From NCBI RefSeq assembly GCF_040270295.1, contig NZ_JBELOE010000060.1: a stretch of DNA of 64,000 bases, one strand, 5' to 3'. Within the stretch, counting starts at the first letter, position 1; every line of letters starts with the position of its first letter. The translations under genes and the position numbers were made by a program. Below are positions 34,124 through 43,539 of the stretch, piece by piece. The stretch is from Catenovulum sediminis (GTDB lineage Bacteria; Pseudomonadota; Gammaproteobacteria; Enterobacterales; Alteromonadaceae). Under the pieces are notes generated by a model. It was not told the DNA's origin, ran no database searches, and saw only the letters and a program-made list of their open reading frames with translations.

Positions 34124-35941
34124 GAAACTGCGTAGCTGCTCAGAGCGTGATGGATGTCTTAGCTTACGAAGTGCTTTTGCTTCAATCTGACGAATACGTT
34201 CGCGTGTTACGTCAAATTGTTTACCGACCTCTTCTAAAGTGTGGTCAGTATTCATATCAATACCAAATCGCATACGTAAAACTTTAGATTCACGTGCTGT
34301 TAAGCCCGCTAATACGTCACGTGTCGCATCTTGTAAGTTTTCAGAAGTCGCCGCATCAACCGGTGAGCTAATAGTGCTATCTTCAATAAAATCCCCCAAA
34401 TGCGAATCTTCATCATCACCAATGGGCGTTTCCATAGAAATCGGCTCTTTGGCAATCTTCATCACTTTGCGGATTTTATCTTCCGGCATCATCATTTCTT
34501 CAGCCAATTCTTCTGGCGTTGGCTCACGACCTTTTTCTTGTAGCATTTGACGCGAAATACGATTTAACTTGTTAATCGTTTCAATCATATGCACAGGAAT
34601 ACGGATGGTACGTGCTTGGTCAGCAATTGACCGGGTGATCGCCTGACGGATCCACCAAGTTGCATACGTCGAGAATTTATAACCGCGACGGTATTCAAAC
34701 TTATCAACAGCTTTCATCAAACCAATGTTACCTTCCTGAATTAAATCTAGGAATTGTAAACCACGGTTTGTATATTTTTTGGCAATGGAGATAACCAAAC
34801 GTAAGTTTGCTTCAACCATTTCTTTTTTCGCTCGGCGAGCTTTAGCTTCACCAATCGACATACGACGGTTGATATCTTTAATATTTACAACGCTGAGCTT
34901 AGTTTCTTCTTCAATGTGTTTTAACTTCTGCACACATCGTAAAATTTCATCTTTGTGCTCTGCAATGCCAGCTGAAAATGGCTTGCCATCTGCAATTGCT
35001 TTGTCTATCCATGCGGTCGAGGTTTCATCACCGGCAAATGCCCGTGTGAAATCTTTTTTCGGCATTTTTGCATATTCAACAGCATACTTCATGATGATAC
35101 GCTCTTGTGTACGCACTTTGTCCATCATCGAGCGCATGTGACCGACTAAACGATCAAACTGCTTAGGTATTAAACGGAACAATTTAAATATATTGCTCAG
35201 CTCTTCAATAGCGGTACGCGTTTCAGGATGGCTGCGGCCATGTTTGTCTACGACTTTCATCACATTTTCATATGATTCACGTAACTCCTGGAATTTTTCG
35301 CGCGCTAATTCAGGATCTATCCCGGTATCTTCTTCTTCTTCGTCATCGTCATCTTCATCATCTAAATCATCTTTTGATAATTCAGAACCAACATGCGTTG
35401 CTGTTGGTGCCAAGACGTCGTCTGGCTCGTTAGGATCGATAAAACCAGAGACGATATCGGTTAAACGAATTTCTTCCGCTTCAACTCTATCGTATTGATC
35501 TAATAAATAAGTGATGGCTTCAGGAAATTCAGCAACTGAACATTGAACCTGGTTGATACCTTCTTCAATACGCTTAGCGATATCTATTTCGCCCTCACGC
35601 GTCAGAAGTTCAACTGTTCCCATTTCACGCATGTACATGCGAACAGGATCAGTCGTTCGACCAATTTCACTTTCAACAGAGGCGAGAGCTTGTGCAGCGG
35701 CTTCTGCTGCTTCTTCGTCTGTTGCGGTTGTTTCATCAGACATTAACAATGCGTCTGCATCGGGTGCTGATTCAAAGACCTGGATACCCATGTCATTGAT
35801 CATACTAATAATGTCTTCGATTTGATCTGAGTCGACAATTTCTTGCGGCAAATGATCATTAACTTCGGCGTAAGTTAAATAGCCCTGCTCTTTACCTTTA
35901 GTAACGAGCAACTTAAGTTGTGACTGACGGTTTTGCTCCAT
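34112..35941 (-). CDS. rpoD: RNA polymerase primary sigma factor (sigma-70)
   Basis: The 609-residue protein has all sigma-70 regions: region 1.1 (LKLLVTKGKEQGYLTYAEVN), an acidic insert (DDLDDEDDDDEEEEDTG, about residues 190-207), region 1.2 (DPVRMYMREMGTVELLTREG), region 2 (NLRLVISIAKKYTNRGLQFL, YKFSTYATWWIRQAI), region 3 (PTPEELAEEM) and region 4 with the -35-binding helix-turn-helix (TLEEVGKQFDVTRERIRQIE). It directs RNA polymerase to housekeeping promoters. It is the last gene of the rpsU-yqeY-dnaG-rpoD macromolecular synthesis operon. Confidence 0.97.
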   Translation of the reverse strand: MEQNRQSQLKLLVTKGKEQGYLTYAEVNDHLPQEIVDSDQIEDIISMINDMGIQVFESAPDADALLMSDETTATDEEAAEAAAQALASVESEIGRTTDPVRMYMREMGTVELLTREGEIDIAKRIEEGINQVQCSVAEFPEAITYLLDQYDRVEAEEIRLTDIVSGFIDPNEPDDVLAPTATHVGSELSKDDLDDEDDDDEEEEDTGIDPELAREKFQELRESYENVMKVVDKHGRSHPETRTAIEELSNIFKLFRLIPKQFDRLVGHMRSMMDKVRTQERIIMKYAVEYAKMPKKDFTRAFAGDETSTAWIDKAIADGKPFSAGIAEHKDEILRCVQKLKHIEEETKLSVVNIKDINRRMSIGEAKARRAKKEMVEANLRLVISIAKKYTNRGLQFLDLIQEGNIGLMKAVDKFEYRRGYKFSTYATWWIRQAITRSIADQARTIRIPVHMIETINKLNRISRQMLQEKGREPTPEELAEEMMMPEDKIRKVMKIAKEPISMETPIGDDEDSHLGDFIEDSTISSPVDAATSENLQDATRDVLAGLTARESKVLRMRFGIDMNTDHTLEEVGKQFDVTRERIRQIEAKALRKLRHPSRSEQLRSFLDE

Positions 35942-36064
35942 ACAGACTTCCGCTTACCTATGAAATGAAATAAATTACGATGCAGTGAACTCGCCATTAT
36001 AGCAGAGTTTTGCCATGATTACACGATTCTGACTGATATTCGTTATAAATAGCCTTAACTAAAA

Positions 36065-37831
36065 TCAACGAACTTTCAGTAATTGTAAATATTCTTGCTT
36101 CTCTTCATTCGAAATGAGATTCATGCGCGCTTTTGCTTGCAGTAATGCTTTGCGTTTGTTAACAAACAAAGCCAAAATTTTTTCAATGGCATCCAAAAAA
36201 ACCACCTCTATGTTGTCTTCTTCAACATGATGCTCCCACATCAATAACTGGGACACAATTTTCTCTTGTGCTGTACCGCGCCAATGTTCAAGTATAGCCG
36301 CTGCACTAGAATTTGGATTGTTTAGACAAAATCTGAGCAGTGCGACTAAAAAATCAATGCCGGGTTCTTCCATCGATGCGAGCGCATTTAACTGACTTTC
36401 ACTTAAATGTGCCAGATGTTGTGATAGATGGGGACGAGACAGCATTAATGCAACCGCCATGCGTATTGGCGTGACTTTTTTGCCGCCTTTGGCATTCATT
36501 TTCGCCTGTTTTGCCTTAGCCTGGCTGACTTTATCTATCTTATTAACGGCGACATCACGTTTAAGTTTAACCGATAATGTACTGGCTATTGCATGTTTGT
36601 ACTCACTATCTGGCATACTATCTATCAAAGGCTGTGCCAGTTGGCTGAGTTTGGAACGTGCAAAATCACCATCACTTTCACCAATTTTTTCATACAAATT
36701 CTGGTAAAAGAAGCTTACTAAATCTTGAGCTTTGGCAACTTCGTGTTCAAACTTTTCTTTTCCTTGTGTTTTTACAAACGAATCGGGATCTTCGCCATCC
36801 GGTAAAAACATAAACTTAATTTGTACACCATCCACTAGATGTGGCAAAGCATTTTCAAGCGTTCGCCACGCAGCAGCTCGACCCGCTTTATCACCATCGT
36901 AACAGCACACAATCTCGCTGGTAGTGCGTAGCATCAACTGAATTTGTTCGGCTGTGGTTGAAGTGCCCAATGAAGCGACAGCATAGGTAATACCAGCCTG
37001 AAATAAGGCGACAACATCCATATAACCTTCAACAACAATTAAACGTTCAAGCCCACGATTTGCATTTCTGGCTTGATAAAGCCCATAAAGTTCCCGGCCT
37101 TTATGGAAAATACGTGTTTCAGGTGAGTTTAAATACTTAGGTGTCCCATCACCAATCACTCGACCGCCAAAACCAATGCATTTTCCCCGGCGATCCAATA
37201 TCGGAAACATCAGACGATCTCTAAACCTGTCGTATAATGATCCTTTACCTTCTTTTTCAATCAACATGCCTAAGTCACGCAGTTGCATTGCTTGATCTCG
37301 GCTTTTACCGATTGCTTTTAACAAGCCATCCCATTGCGCAGGAGAATAACCAATCTGAAAATACTGGACTGTTTCGGCATTTAAGCCGCGCTGTTGAATA
37401 TATTGCTGAACTTTGGCTGACTGAGAATTATGGGTAAGCTGATGCTGGTAAAACTGAGTGGCTTGCGCCATCACTTCATAATCTTGTTTACTTTGCGCTT
37501 TTTTAGCTGGGTCAATAGGTTGTCCGGTGTCTTCTCGCGGTACATCCATGCCGTGCATACCCGCCAGCTCTTCTATTGCATCTACAAACTCTAAACTGTC
37601 ATATTCCATTAAAAAAGAAATGACATTGCCTTTTGCGCCACAACCAAAACAATAATAAAACTGTTTATCTGGTGCGACAGTAAAAGATGGCGATTTTTCG
37701 TTATGAAACGGGCAACAGGCAGAATAATTTTTACCGGTTTTTTTTAAACGCACACGTGCATCAATCACCTCTACTATGTCAGTACGGGCAATTATGTCGT
37801 CAATAAAATTTCTTGGAATGCGTCCAGCCAT
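36065..37831 (-). CDS. dnaG: DNA primase
   Basis: The 588-residue protein has the N-terminal zinc-binding domain (CPFHNEKSPSFTVAPDKQFY, FGCGAKG), the RNA polymerase and TOPRIM core (RFRDRLMFPILDRRGKCIGF, LIVVEGYMDVVALFQAG, CYDGDKAGRAA) and a C-terminal DnaB-helicase-binding domain (from about residue 450). It makes RNA primers for DNA replication. It lies 123 bp upstream of rpoD in the usual order. Confidence 0.97.
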   Translation of the reverse strand: MAGRIPRNFIDDIIARTDIVEVIDARVRLKKTGKNYSACCPFHNEKSPSFTVAPDKQFYYCFGCGAKGNVISFLMEYDSLEFVDAIEELAGMHGMDVPREDTGQPIDPAKKAQSKQDYEVMAQATQFYQHQLTHNSQSAKVQQYIQQRGLNAETVQYFQIGYSPAQWDGLLKAIGKSRDQAMQLRDLGMLIEKEGKGSLYDRFRDRLMFPILDRRGKCIGFGGRVIGDGTPKYLNSPETRIFHKGRELYGLYQARNANRGLERLIVVEGYMDVVALFQAGITYAVASLGTSTTAEQIQLMLRTTSEIVCCYDGDKAGRAAAWRTLENALPHLVDGVQIKFMFLPDGEDPDSFVKTQGKEKFEHEVAKAQDLVSFFYQNLYEKIGESDGDFARSKLSQLAQPLIDSMPDSEYKHAIASTLSVKLKRDVAVNKIDKVSQAKAKQAKMNAKGGKKVTPIRMAVALMLSRPHLSQHLAHLSESQLNALASMEEPGIDFLVALLRFCLNNPNSSAAAILEHWRGTAQEKIVSQLLMWEHHVEEDNIEVVFLDAIEKILALFVNKRKALLQAKARMNLISNEEKQEYLQLLKVR

Positions 37832-37864
37832 GATTTCTTTTTTATGTCAGTGCGTAATAAACAG

Positions 37865-37888
37865 CAAAACCGCACATAAGCGCGGTTT
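37865..37888 (-). terminator. Intra-operon hairpin between yqeY and dnaG
   Basis: An 8-bp stem AAAACCGC/GCGGTTTT with an 8-base loop lies in the 86-bp gap. Its U-tract is within the stem's own TTTT. In E. coli a partial terminator lies between rpsU and dnaG and lowers primase expression; this may act likewise. Confidence 0.6.
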
Positions 37889-37917
37889 TACCAAAAACGA
37901 CAGAGCAAGCTGAAAGA

Positions 37918-38364
37918 TTAAGCGTTTATCTTCGCTTTAACCATTTGGCTTACCTGAGCCATGTCTGCGCGGCCTTGAACTTGAGGACGAATAATATTCA
38001 TTACTTTCCCCATGTCTTGCATGCCTTGTGCGCCACTTTCTTGTATTGCCTGTGTCACAATATCTGATAACTCAGATTCGCTTAACGCGGCAGGCAAGAA
38101 AGTTTCTAATTCAGCAATTTCTGCTGTTTCGACTGCGGCCAGGTCTTCACGACCCCCTTGTGTATACTGTTCAACCGAGTCTTTGCGCTGCTTTACCATT
38201 TTGGTAAGCACGGCGAGTACTTCATCATCAGACAAAGTTTTTTGGCCGTCAACTTCCTGTTGTTTAATGGCAGACAGAGCCAGCCTAATCGTTCCGAGGC
38301 GCACTTTATTTTTCGCACGCATCGCATCTTTCATGGCATCTTTCAGCTGTTCAGTAAGAGTCAT
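37918..38364 (-). CDS. GatB/YqeY domain protein
   Basis: The 148-residue protein is a complete YqeY-family member (LKDAMKDAMRAKNKVRLGTI, LTKMVKQRKDSVEQYTQGGR, ELETFLPAALSESEL, MGKVMNIIRPQVQGRADMAQ). The domain resembles the tRNA-binding tail of GatB. Its exact role is unknown. It is inserted between rpsU and dnaG, a common arrangement in marine gammaproteobacteria, 13 bp after rpsU. Confidence 0.93.
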   Translation of the reverse strand: MTLTEQLKDAMKDAMRAKNKVRLGTIRLALSAIKQQEVDGQKTLSDDEVLAVLTKMVKQRKDSVEQYTQGGREDLAAVETAEIAELETFLPAALSESELSDIVTQAIQESGAQGMQDMGKVMNIIRPQVQGRADMAQVSQMVKAKINA

Positions 38365-38377
38365 GTCAATCGCTGTC

Positions 38378-38593
38378 TTAGTATAATTTTACACGACGTG
38401 CGTTTTCACGCGAAAGCTTCTTAGCATGACGCTTAACCGCTGCAGCTTTTTTGCGCTTACGCTCTGCAGTTGGTTTTTCGTAGAATTCACGGCTACGAAC
38501 ATCAGCTAAAATACCAGCTTTTTCACATGAACGCTTGAAGCGACGCAAAGCGACGTCAAATGGTTCGTTTTCTCTTACCTTAACAATTGGCAT
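38378..38593 (-). CDS. rpsU: 30S ribosomal protein S21
   Basis: The 71-residue basic protein (MPIVKVRENEPFDVALRRFK start, KKLSRENARRVKLY end) is a full S21. S21 joins the small subunit near the anti-Shine-Dalgarno region and aids initiation. It heads the macromolecular synthesis operon, divergent from tsaD; the 182-bp gap should hold both promoters. Confidence 0.97.
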   Translation of the reverse strand: MPIVKVRENEPFDVALRRFKRSCEKAGILADVRSREFYEKPTAERKRKKAAAVKRHAKKLSRENARRVKLY

Positions 38594-38775
38594 TAAATAT
38601 CACCTCAGGATAATAAAACACACCGCTTCGAACATTATTTGAGCGGTCGGACTAAAAATGGTGCGCAATTCTAATCCAATTATTCCGTTAAAGTAAAGTT
38701 ATTGAGCACAAAAACTGGTGAATTAAACGCAAGATGGCTAAAATGCGCGCCCAAGAGTGATAACAGAGGCAAAAA

Positions 38776-39786
38776 ATGCGCGTTTTAGGTATAGAAACTT
38801 CTTGTGATGAAACCGGCATCGCCATCTATGATGAAAAAGATGGCCTATTAAATCATCAATTATATAGTCAGGTAAAATTACATGCTGACTATGGTGGTGT
38901 TGTACCCGAACTTGCATCACGCGATCACATTCGCAAAATTGTCCCGTTAATCGAAAAAACTTTAAAAGAAGCCAATTGTGATAAATCGTCTATAGATGGC
39001 ATCGCCTTTACATCAGGTCCCGGACTTATTGGTGCACTATTGGTTGGTTCGACCGTCGCCAGAGGGTTAGCCTACGCTTGGAATAAACCGGTAGTCGGTG
39101 TACACCATATGGAAGGTCATTTGTTAGCGCCTATGTTAGAAGAGGAAAAGGCAGATTTTCCGTTTGTTGCCTTGTTAGTTTCTGGTGGTCATTCGCTATT
39201 GGTTGAAGTAAAGGGCATTGGCCAGTATCAACTGTTAGGTGAAAGCATTGACGATGCGGTGGGTGAAGCTTTTGATAAAACCGCTAAAATTATGGGTTTG
39301 GATTATCCCGGCGGGCCAAGGCTTGCAAAACTGGCTGAACAAGGCACCGCTGGCCGTTTCAAATTTCCAAGACCAATGACTGACAGACCGGGTTTAGATT
39401 TTTCTTTCTCTGGTTTAAAGACGTTTGCAGCCAATACATTACGCGACAACGGAAAAGATCAACAAACATTGGCGGATATCGCTTATGCCTTTCAGGAAGC
39501 GGCTGTCGATACACTGGTCATCAAATGTAAACGCGCGTTAAAACAAACTGGGCACAAAAGACTTGTTGTCGCAGGCGGTGTCAGTGCAAATACTTTTTTA
39601 CGAGAAAAGCTAGCGGCTTTAATGCAGGCTCAACAAGGTCAGGTTTATTACCCAAGGTTAGAGTTTTGTACGGATAATGGTGCAATGATAGCGTATGCAG
39701 GTTTGCAACGATTAAAAGCGGGTCAAGCTGGACAAGATACCGAAATTAAACCGCGCTGGCCGCTAACCGATTTACAAGCAATTTAA
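38776..39786 (+). CDS. tsaD: tRNA N6-adenosine threonylcarbamoyltransferase
   Basis: The 336-residue Kae1/TsaD protein shows the ASKHA ATPase pattern (LGIETSCDETGIAIYDEK), the iron-binding HHMEGHLLAP, FPFVALLVSGGHSLL, and VVAGGVSANTFLREKL. With TsaB, TsaC and TsaE it makes t6A at position 37 of tRNAs reading ANN codons. Its place divergent from rpsU is conserved across gammaproteobacteria. Confidence 0.97.
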   Translation: MRVLGIETSCDETGIAIYDEKDGLLNHQLYSQVKLHADYGGVVPELASRDHIRKIVPLIEKTLKEANCDKSSIDGIAFTSGPGLIGALLVGSTVARGLAYAWNKPVVGVHHMEGHLLAPMLEEEKADFPFVALLVSGGHSLLVEVKGIGQYQLLGESIDDAVGEAFDKTAKIMGLDYPGGPRLAKLAEQGTAGRFKFPRPMTDRPGLDFSFSGLKTFAANTLRDNGKDQQTLADIAYAFQEAAVDTLVIKCKRALKQTGHKRLVVAGGVSANTFLREKLAALMQAQQGQVYYPRLEFCTDNGAMIAYAGLQRLKAGQAGQDTEIKPRWPLTDLQAI

Positions 39787-39868
39787 CTACGATTTCACCG
39801 CTAAATTAACGCGCTAATCAAATAACTTGCTATAATGCGGCCCATCATTTTCAATTTAGGCCGCATTT

Positions 39869-41257
39869 GTGACTGACACAGCGTTTAACTCTTTAAAATT
39901 ACATCCTGACTTATTAAAAAATATTGAATCGCTGGGTTATCAGTCGATGACCGAAATACAAGCGCAAAGCCTGCCGGCCATTTTACAAGGTAAAGATGTT
40001 ATTGCCCAAGGCAAAACCGGCTCAGGTAAAACGGCCGCATTTGGTTTAGGTTTATTAAACAAACTAGATGTTAAAAAATTTCGCATTCAAACATTAGTTT
40101 TGTGCCCAACAAGAGAACTGGCAGATCAAGTTGCGGTTGAACTTAGAAAGCTCGCCCGTACTATCCACAATATTAAAATTTTAACCCTGTGTGGTGGCGT
40201 ACCCATTGGTAAACAAATAGACTCGCTCTACCATGGCGCGCATATCATTGTAGGTACACCGGGCCGTATTGAAGATCATTTAAACCGTGGAACCTTGACC
40301 TTTGAACACGTCGACACATTTGTGTTGGATGAAGCGGATCGCATGTTAGAAATGGGATTTCAATCAGCTATTGATGCAGTAACGGATGTTTTGCCAACAG
40401 CTCGCCAAACCTTATTATTCAGTGCAACCTATCCCGATAAAATTGAAGCAATCAGTCGAAAAATAATGCAAAACCCGCTGATGGTTAAAGTAGAAGCAAG
40501 CCACGACCAAAATTCAATTAGTCAGCACTTTTTTCAAGTGAACAACAATGATGATCGACTCATGGCTTTACGCTTGTTACTACAGCAACACCAACCTGAA
40601 TCGAGTGTTGTTTTTTGTAACACTAAACAGGATACGCTAGCCGTTTGCCGTGAATTAAACGCTTATGGTTATAGTGCGCTTGCATTAAATGGTGATTTAG
40701 AGCAAAAAGAGCGGGACCAAACCATAGTTCAATTTGCCAATAAAAGCGCCAGTATATTAGTAGCAACGGATGTTGCTGCTCGAGGTTTGGATGTTGATAA
40801 TTTAGACGCTGTGTTTAATTATAATTTAGCGCATGACTCCGAAGTCCATGTTCACCGTGTTGGGCGAACCGGACGCGCTGGTAATAAGGGCCTCGCCTGT
40901 TCATTTTTTACCGAAAAAGACAGTTATAAAATTGAATTACTAAGTGAATTATTAGGCCGAGATATTCGTGCAGAAAGCCTGCCCCGCCCCAGTGTATTAG
41001 AAAAACCAATCACACAGGCAAGGATGGCGACTATTCAGATTGATGGCGGGAAAAAACAAAAAGTGCGTGCGGGAGATATTTTAGGTGCGCTGACACGTGA
41101 TAAAGATTTAACCGGTGATGATATTGGCAAGATCCAATTATTTGATAATTGGGCATACGTCGCCGTGCCCCGCGATAAACGCAAACTAGCATTAGAAAAA
41201 ATTGTTAAAGGAAAACTCAAAGGACGCACCTTTCGCGCCCGACTACTGCGCGGTTAA
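39869..41257 (+). CDS. dbpA: ATP-dependent RNA helicase DbpA
   Basis: The 462-residue DEAD-box helicase has Q motif (MTEIQAQSLPAILQG), motif I (AQGKTGSGKTAA), PTRELA, motif II (VLDEADRML), SAT, and motif VI (HRVGRTGRAG). The C-terminal 75 residues (RMATIQIDGGKKQKVRAGDI, GKIQLFDNWAYVAV) are the DbpA RNA-binding domain that recognises hairpin 92 of 23S rRNA. It acts in 50S ribosome assembly. The start is GTG at 39869, 83 bp after tsaD. Confidence 0.95.
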   Translation: MTDTAFNSLKLHPDLLKNIESLGYQSMTEIQAQSLPAILQGKDVIAQGKTGSGKTAAFGLGLLNKLDVKKFRIQTLVLCPTRELADQVAVELRKLARTIHNIKILTLCGGVPIGKQIDSLYHGAHIIVGTPGRIEDHLNRGTLTFEHVDTFVLDEADRMLEMGFQSAIDAVTDVLPTARQTLLFSATYPDKIEAISRKIMQNPLMVKVEASHDQNSISQHFFQVNNNDDRLMALRLLLQQHQPESSVVFCNTKQDTLAVCRELNAYGYSALALNGDLEQKERDQTIVQFANKSASILVATDVAARGLDVDNLDAVFNYNLAHDSEVHVHRVGRTGRAGNKGLACSFFTEKDSYKIELLSELLGRDIRAESLPRPSVLEKPITQARMATIQIDGGKKQKVRAGDILGALTRDKDLTGDDIGKIQLFDNWAYVAVPRDKRKLALEKIVKGKLKGRTFRARLLRG

Positions 41258-41268
41258 GTCAGGAAAAG

Positions 41269-42213
41269 CTAACAAAAATAATGCGACATCGATAAATAAT
41301 GTTGTTTGATATGTTCAACCAACATTTTTATTTTGTTCGATGGCTGTTTAGTGTAGGGATAAACTGCATACACCCCCAATCGCTTGGCAACGTGTTGGGG
41401 GAATAGCTCTAACAAATCACCGCAACACAAATCTGGATAAACCAAACACCTAGGTAAATACGCAATACCATGACTGCCCAGCACCGCTTTGCGTAATGCA
41501 CTGGCATTGTTGGTTGAAAACGAGCCACGAACCTGCACGGAATAATTTCGATGTTCGGTTTTAAAGGCCCATTCGTTCGCGCCCGTTGTTTGATAAGCAT
41601 ATTGCAAACAATTGTAATGAATTAAGTCTTCCGGCGTTTTAGGCGTTCCATTTTTTGCAAGGTAAGCAGGGGCAACACAAACCACCCACTGAGAGTCAAT
41701 CAAGTGTCTGGCAATTAAACTAGAGTCATTCAAATGTCCGGTTCGAATAACTAAATCGTAACCTTCATTAATTAAATCGACAAAACGATTGTCCATCGAC
41801 ATATCAACCGTTAAGCCTGGGTGCAGATTGCAAAATTCAGCCACTGCACCGGCCAGCAGTAATTCACCAGAGATCGTCGGTACTGACATCTTGATATGTC
41901 CTGATATTTGCTCTCCTAACCCAGAAACCGTATTTACAGCATCGGTTGTCGCTTGGCTAACATTTTTAGCGCCCACAGCCAAAATACGCCCCGCTTCAGT
42001 AGGGGTTAATTTACGTGTTGTACGATATAAAAGCTGCACGCCAAGTTCGGCTTCTAACCGTGCAATTCGTTTACTCACAACCGAATTTGTCAGGTTATTT
42101 ACCTCTGCAGCTTTGCTAAAACTCCCCAATTCGATCACTTGAGAAAATAAGATTAAGTCATTCGCCAGCATATTTATCAATATTTTGGAAATAGTGTTAT
42201 TCATTATTTCCAT
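41269..42213 (-). CDS. LysR-family transcriptional regulator
   Basis: The protein (314 residues from ATG 42213) has the LysR winged helix (LILFSQVIELGSFSKAAEVN, NSVVSKRIARLEAELGVQLL, TRKLTPTEAGR) and a substrate-binding effector domain (GHIKMSVPTISGELL, YDLVIRTGHLNDSSLIARHL, GSHGIAYLPRCLV). It is of the CrgA/AaeR type. The helix normally starts a few residues in, so ATG 42204 (GGAAAT before it) or 42171 (MLANDLILF) are likelier starts than 42213. It is divergent from lldD with almost no gap and may regulate it. Confidence 0.88.
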   Translation of the reverse strand: MEIMNNTISKILINMLANDLILFSQVIELGSFSKAAEVNNLTNSVVSKRIARLEAELGVQLLYRTTRKLTPTEAGRILAVGAKNVSQATTDAVNTVSGLGEQISGHIKMSVPTISGELLLAGAVAEFCNLHPGLTVDMSMDNRFVDLINEGYDLVIRTGHLNDSSLIARHLIDSQWVVCVAPAYLAKNGTPKTPEDLIHYNCLQYAYQTTGANEWAFKTEHRNYSVQVRGSFSTNNASALRKAVLGSHGIAYLPRCLVYPDLCCGDLLELFPQHVAKRLGVYAVYPYTKQPSNKIKMLVEHIKQHYLSMSHYFC

Positions 42214-42258
42214 TTATTTATAAAAAATAAAGCGATAAAAGCGAAACTGCCCCCTTTT

Positions 42259-43338
42259 TTGTTTCACTATATCGATGGCGGCTCATATAGCGAGCATACA
42301 CTGAGAAAAAACAGTGAAGATCTGGCAGAAATCGCACTAAAACAACGTGTATTAAACAATATGTCAGAGCTTGATTTATCAACTGAGATTTTCGGTGAAA
42401 AGTTAGACTTGCCTATCATTTTAGCGCCTGTTGGTTTAACTGGCATGTATGCCCGACGAGGCGAAGTTCAGGCAGCAAAAGCAGCGGACAATAAAGGCAT
42501 TCCGTTTACTATGTCGACGGTTTCTGTTTGTCCTATTGAAGAAGTAGCGCCTAAAATTGAACGCCCAATGTGGTTTCAGCTTTACGTTTTAAAAGACCGT
42601 GGATTTATGCGCAACGTATTAGAGCGCGCTAAAGCAGCAGGTGTTACAACACTCGTTTTCACAGTGGACATGCCCGTACCCGGTGCCCGTTATCGTGATA
42701 TGCATTCTGGTATGAGTGGCCCAAATGCTGCGCTGAGAAGAAATTTACAAGCTGTATGCCACCCACAATGGGCTATTGATGTGGGTTTGTTAGGCAAACC
42801 GCATGACTTGGGCAATATTTCGACCTACCGCGGTACCCCGACTAAATTAGAGGATTATATTGGTTGGTTAGGTGAAAATTTTGACCCTTCTATTTCATGG
42901 AAAGATTTAGAATGGATTAGAGATTTTTGGGATGGCCCTATGATAATCAAAGGGATTCTAGATGCCGATGATGCCAAAGACGCAGTGAAGTTTGGTGCGG
43001 ATGGCATTGTCGTTTCAAACCATGGTGGCCGCCAGTTAGATGGTGTTTTATCTTCGGCAAAAGCACTCCCAATGATTGCTGATGCTGTTAAAGGTGACTT
43101 GAAAATACTCGTCGATTCGGGGATACGAAACGGCTTAGACGTTGTCAGAATGTTGGCCTTAGGTGCTGACTGCACCATGTTAGGTCGCTCGTTTATCTAT
43201 GCGCTCGCAGCGCAAGGTCAAGCCGGTGTTGAAAACTTATTGGATTTATATAAAAAAGAAATGCGCGTTGCCATGACACTCACCGGCGCCAAGCGTATCA
43301 ATGAATTAAACCGAGATTCACTGGTTAACATTAAATAA
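42259..43338 (+). CDS. lldD: L-lactate dehydrogenase (FMN, quinone-linked), 5' end disturbed
   Basis: From MFHYIDGGSYSEHTLRKN-type residues to the end it matches LldD: FTMSTVSVCPIEEVAPKIER, FTVDMPVPGARYRDMHSG, PNAALRRNLQAVCHPQWAID, the catalytic histidine in VSNHGGRQLDGVLSS, and ADSGIRNG-type LVDSGIRNGLDVVRM. It oxidises L-lactate to pyruvate at the membrane. Normal LldD begins MIIS plus about 20 residues before FHY. Here the frame is open upstream and encodes KAIKAKLPPFLFHY, but has no ATG or GTG; the listed start is a TTG at 42259. An IIS-like stretch (ATTATTTCC) exists at 42204-42212 in another frame. The real start is thus uncertain and a frameshift is possible. Confidence 0.85.
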   Translation: MFHYIDGGSYSEHTLRKNSEDLAEIALKQRVLNNMSELDLSTEIFGEKLDLPIILAPVGLTGMYARRGEVQAAKAADNKGIPFTMSTVSVCPIEEVAPKIERPMWFQLYVLKDRGFMRNVLERAKAAGVTTLVFTVDMPVPGARYRDMHSGMSGPNAALRRNLQAVCHPQWAIDVGLLGKPHDLGNISTYRGTPTKLEDYIGWLGENFDPSISWKDLEWIRDFWDGPMIIKGILDADDAKDAVKFGADGIVVSNHGGRQLDGVLSSAKALPMIADAVKGDLKILVDSGIRNGLDVVRMLALGADCTMLGRSFIYALAAQGQAGVENLLDLYKKEMRVAMTLTGAKRINELNRDSLVNIK

Positions 43339-43351
43339 TTCGCGACTTAAA

Positions 43352-43440
43352 ACTTGTAACTTGTCACTTATCACTTGTAACTTGTCACTTATCACTTGTA
43401 ACTTGTCACTTATCACTTGTAACTTGTAGCTCGTAGCTCG
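43352..43440. repeat. 21-bp tandem repeat and short A/G-ctcg repeats
   Basis: A 21-base unit (ACTTGTAACTTG then TCACTTATC) occurs three times head to tail (43352-43414) with a fourth partial copy, running into TAGCTCG repeats. It starts just after lldD in a gene-free 730-bp stretch. Confidence 0.9.
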
Positions 43441-43459
43441 TAGCTCGCAAAAAATGTAG

Positions 43460-43477
43460 GTCGGCGTTTACGCCGAC
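43460..43477. repeat. REP-like palindrome
   Basis: A perfect 7-bp stem GTCGGCG/CGCCGAC with loop TTTA, preceded by TGTAG. Palindromes of the GTAGGTCGG...CCGACA type recur in many proteobacterial genomes as REP elements. Confidence 0.75.
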
Positions 43478-43539
43478 AAGCACTGCTTAATGTAAATACG
43501 TCGAATTAAAATCGTCACGTATAAGGAAACGCTTTAATA

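Noticed and set aside
35336..35370. Serine-rich open frame opposite the rpoD acidic stretch
   Set aside because: It is the antisense of the Asp/Glu codons of rpoD region 1; rpoD is certain.
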